From contig NC_084463.1 in the NCBI RefSeq assembly GCF_027409185.1, positions 47,548,907-47,612,906 on the forward strand: a DNA stretch of 64,000 bases, given 5' to 3'. This document shows positions 62,045 to 64,000 of the stretch, piece by piece. How positions within the stretch are numbered: position 1 is the stretch's first letter; each line of letters opens with the position of its first letter. The translations under genes and the position numbers were made by a program. The stretch is from Cynocephalus volans. Its lineage: Eukaryota > Chordata > Mammalia > Dermoptera > Cynocephalidae. Below the pieces are notes generated by a model. It did not search any database, was not told the DNA's origin, and saw only the letters and a program-made list of their open reading frames with translations.

Positions 62045-62580
62045 GATAGGGTTTGGGACACACTACCCCAAATACGCATCTTTGGCATAGGATTATTTTA
62101 AGTTGATTATTTGAGGAAATAGCCAACACAGAAGAAACCCTAAAAAGAGAGTAGAAGTTACCCTTTTGTAAGGGAAATTTATATCTATAATGAAAGTCTC
62201 CATCTGTAAGGATGGCTCTCTCTTAGCACCAGGAAGAAGGTCACTAACTCACTAGAGACTCTTAGTGAAAACAGCACTGACTGAGCTCTGCATAATGTTT
62301 CTTACCTGTCTTTAAGGTGCTTTTCCTGGCCACGTATCCAGAACTAGTCTCCCCTTTCTTGGTTCAGCGAAAGGTGGTTATGTAAGTCTGAAGTCAGAGC
62401 CACTTCTTGGAGATTTACTCTTGGAGATTTTCCTGAGTATCACCCATGTGTACAAAGAGGTATGTGTGTTATTAAACTTCTGTTTTTCTCTTGTTAGTCT
62501 GTCTTGTGCCACAGGTAGGCCCAGCTGAGAACTATGAAGGGTCTGGAGAAAATTATTTTTCCTCCCCTTGATATATGCAT
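62045..62580 (+). mobile_element. LTR of the same ERV family, sense, copy 4
   Basis: 'ggacacactaccccaaatac', 'gaaagtctccatctgtaagg', 'gcaccaggaagaaggtcact' and a 3' end 'tctcttgttagtctgtctt...tttttcctcccctt' that is the reverse complement of the openings at 56406, 57371 and 60919. 'tattaaacttctg' is a polyadenylation-like site. Confidence 0.55.
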
Positions 62581-63307
62581 ATTTTTTTCTTTTTTTAAAT
62601 TTCCTTTTGTTTTCTTTTTTAAATTTTAAAATCATCCTTATTTTTTACTTTTTTATTTCTTGTGTTTTTTTTTCCTTTTTTCCCTATTTATTTATTCGAC
62701 CCTCCATCTACTGGTGCCTTGGGAACCTGAGCAATAGGGCTCTGTGGTGATATTTAATGGCATCTGCTCAATCTTGCTATGAACCTAAAAGTGCTCTTAA
62801 AAAATAAAGTCTGTAAATTTTTTTTTCTGGTTTGGGAGCCCCACAGACAGTGCATCAGGGAAGGGGAGGCCACAGCAGGGCCTTCTTGGAGGGTCCTGTT
62901 GGGGCTGAGGGTGAGGCTGGTGTGTGGTGAGGGTATGGAACTTTCATAGCTAGAACTGCCCATTGACTGGAGCACAGCAGGAAGCTTCTAGAAAGAATCC
63001 TGGAACCCTCCTGTTGGCCTCACCCTCTGACCCTTCTTAAGGGACAGCTCATGGTGACCAGCCAGCCCCCACCATTCCAGCCCCCAGCCACAGGCTTCCC
63101 ACTGGGCATGAGCCGCTCCACTCCCCATGGCCATCCTGCGGTCTTTGCGTGAGATGCAGGTGCACACCTGCCCTGAGCTGGGCCACAAGCCCTTGGGCCT
63201 GATAGATAATGTCAGTGCCCAGATCAGAGGGTGGTCACAGAACATCATAATCTAATGAACACACTTGTACGGTGCCTGGCACATGGTGGGTCCCTGTGTT
63301 CACTATC
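62581..63307. other. No gene recognised
   Basis: T-rich tract at 62580-62690, then GC-moderate sequence with no family resemblance. Confidence 0.4.
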
Positions 63308-63688
63308 TGTGGTGGGCTGAATTTTGTCCCCTCCAAATTCATATGTTGTAGTCCTAACACCCAGGACCTCAGAATGTGCCTGTATTTGGAGAAAGGGCCT
63401 TTAAAGAGGTGATTAAGATAAAAGGAGGTCATATGGGTGGGTCTTAATCCCATAGGACTGACGTCCTATAAGGAGATTAGGACATAGACAAGCACAGAGG
63501 AATCACCATGTGAGGACACAGGGAGAAGACACTGTCTACAAGCCATGGAGAGAGGTCTTAGGAAACACCAACCCTGCCTACACTTGGATCTCAGACTTCC
63601 AGCTTCCAGGACTGAGAGACAATGAGTTTCTGTTGTTTAAGCCATCCAGTCTGCAGTATTTTCTTATGGCAACATGAGCAAATGAATG
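63308..63688 (+). mobile_element. MaLR LTR (MLT1-like), sense
   Basis: 'tgtggtgggctgaattttgt', 'agaaagggcctttaaagagg', 'gatctcagacttccagcttc' and 'ttgtttaagccatccagtct' are MLT1 landmarks in order. Confidence 0.82.
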
Positions 63689-64000
63689 TACGGTCATTAC
63701 AATTAAAATTAGCATGTAGTATTTCTTTCTTTTCCTCCCAGGTTTTGGATTTCAGGAACAAAGAGCATTTCTTGACTGTTGCTCTGGTGGATGAAGCTGG
63801 GAAGGGTGAGAAGGCTACAGAACTGTTGTTTGTGGTGTTTATCGTGTGTGGAGAAAGCCAGATGAATACAGTGGGGGCTGAAAAGAACAGAGGTGGGAGA
63901 CAAAAAGACGGATTAGTCTGGCACTGGGGCCACAATCTTATTTTATCCTGCGGCCCCTGCTTTGTGAGATATCCTAGTAATAACCATGCCATATGCTTGA
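63689..64000. other. No gene recognised at the right edge
   Basis: An open frame on the minus strand (63591-63992) overlaps the LTR and resembles nothing known. Confidence 0.4.

Overview
This is a stretch of a placental mammal genome. It is AT-rich, dense in old L1 and MaLR retrotransposons, has intron-exon structure with GT-AG splice sites, and has no bacterial-style gene packing. The best species clue is a set of five tRNA-Ile-like SINEs (a 60056-60254 dimer and monomers near 34.2, 46.6, 57.6 and 61.5 kb). They look like the CYN SINEs known from colugos (Dermoptera), while Alu, B1/B2, carnivore, ruminant and horse SINEs are absent. A colugo such as Galeopterus is therefore the most likely source (inference). 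No complete, clearly functional protein-coding gene lies in the window.

Layout. 0-12.7 kb: a 127-bp KRAB-A exon on the minus strand at the left edge, then old L1, MaLR LTR, MIR and DNA-transposon sequence. 12.7-18.9 kb: 'block A', a composite made of an L1 3' end, a TATA/CCAAT promoter with a first exon and a strong splice donor, a 1.75-kb GC-rich VNTR, and an L1 in the opposite orientation. 20.5-32.0 kb: a partial, degenerate copy of DIDO1 (plus strand) that keeps introns but lacks the exons for the TFIIS-like and SPOC domains; an L1 with an internal inversion occupies the gap. 32.9-34.2 kb: a CAC/ACA-rich minisatellite. 40.5-41.3 kb: a canonical KRAB-A plus KRAB-B exon pair (127 and 96 bp, minus strand) with no recognisable zinc-finger exon. 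42.6-52.3 kb: 'block B', an inverted copy of block A. Its L1 is interrupted by a RAB12 processed pseudogene with a 13-bp target-site duplication. 52.5-52.9 kb: a single TRIM17-like RING/B-box exon (minus strand), followed upstream by a CA-rich minisatellite and a CpG-rich region holding a 41-bp minisatellite. 56.4-64 kb: a cluster of related LTRs, MaLR LTRs and SINEs.

The protein-related pieces (KRAB, DIDO1, TRIM17, RAB12) belong to unrelated families and most carry disabling changes, so they do not form a pathway. The most unusual feature is the inverted pair of ~6.2-kb composite blocks. In both, a promoter, a short exon and a splice donor sit between two converging L1 fragments and run into a GC-rich VNTR, with identical L1/VNTR breakpoints. 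All species and family assignments come from recognition of sequence, not from a database search.
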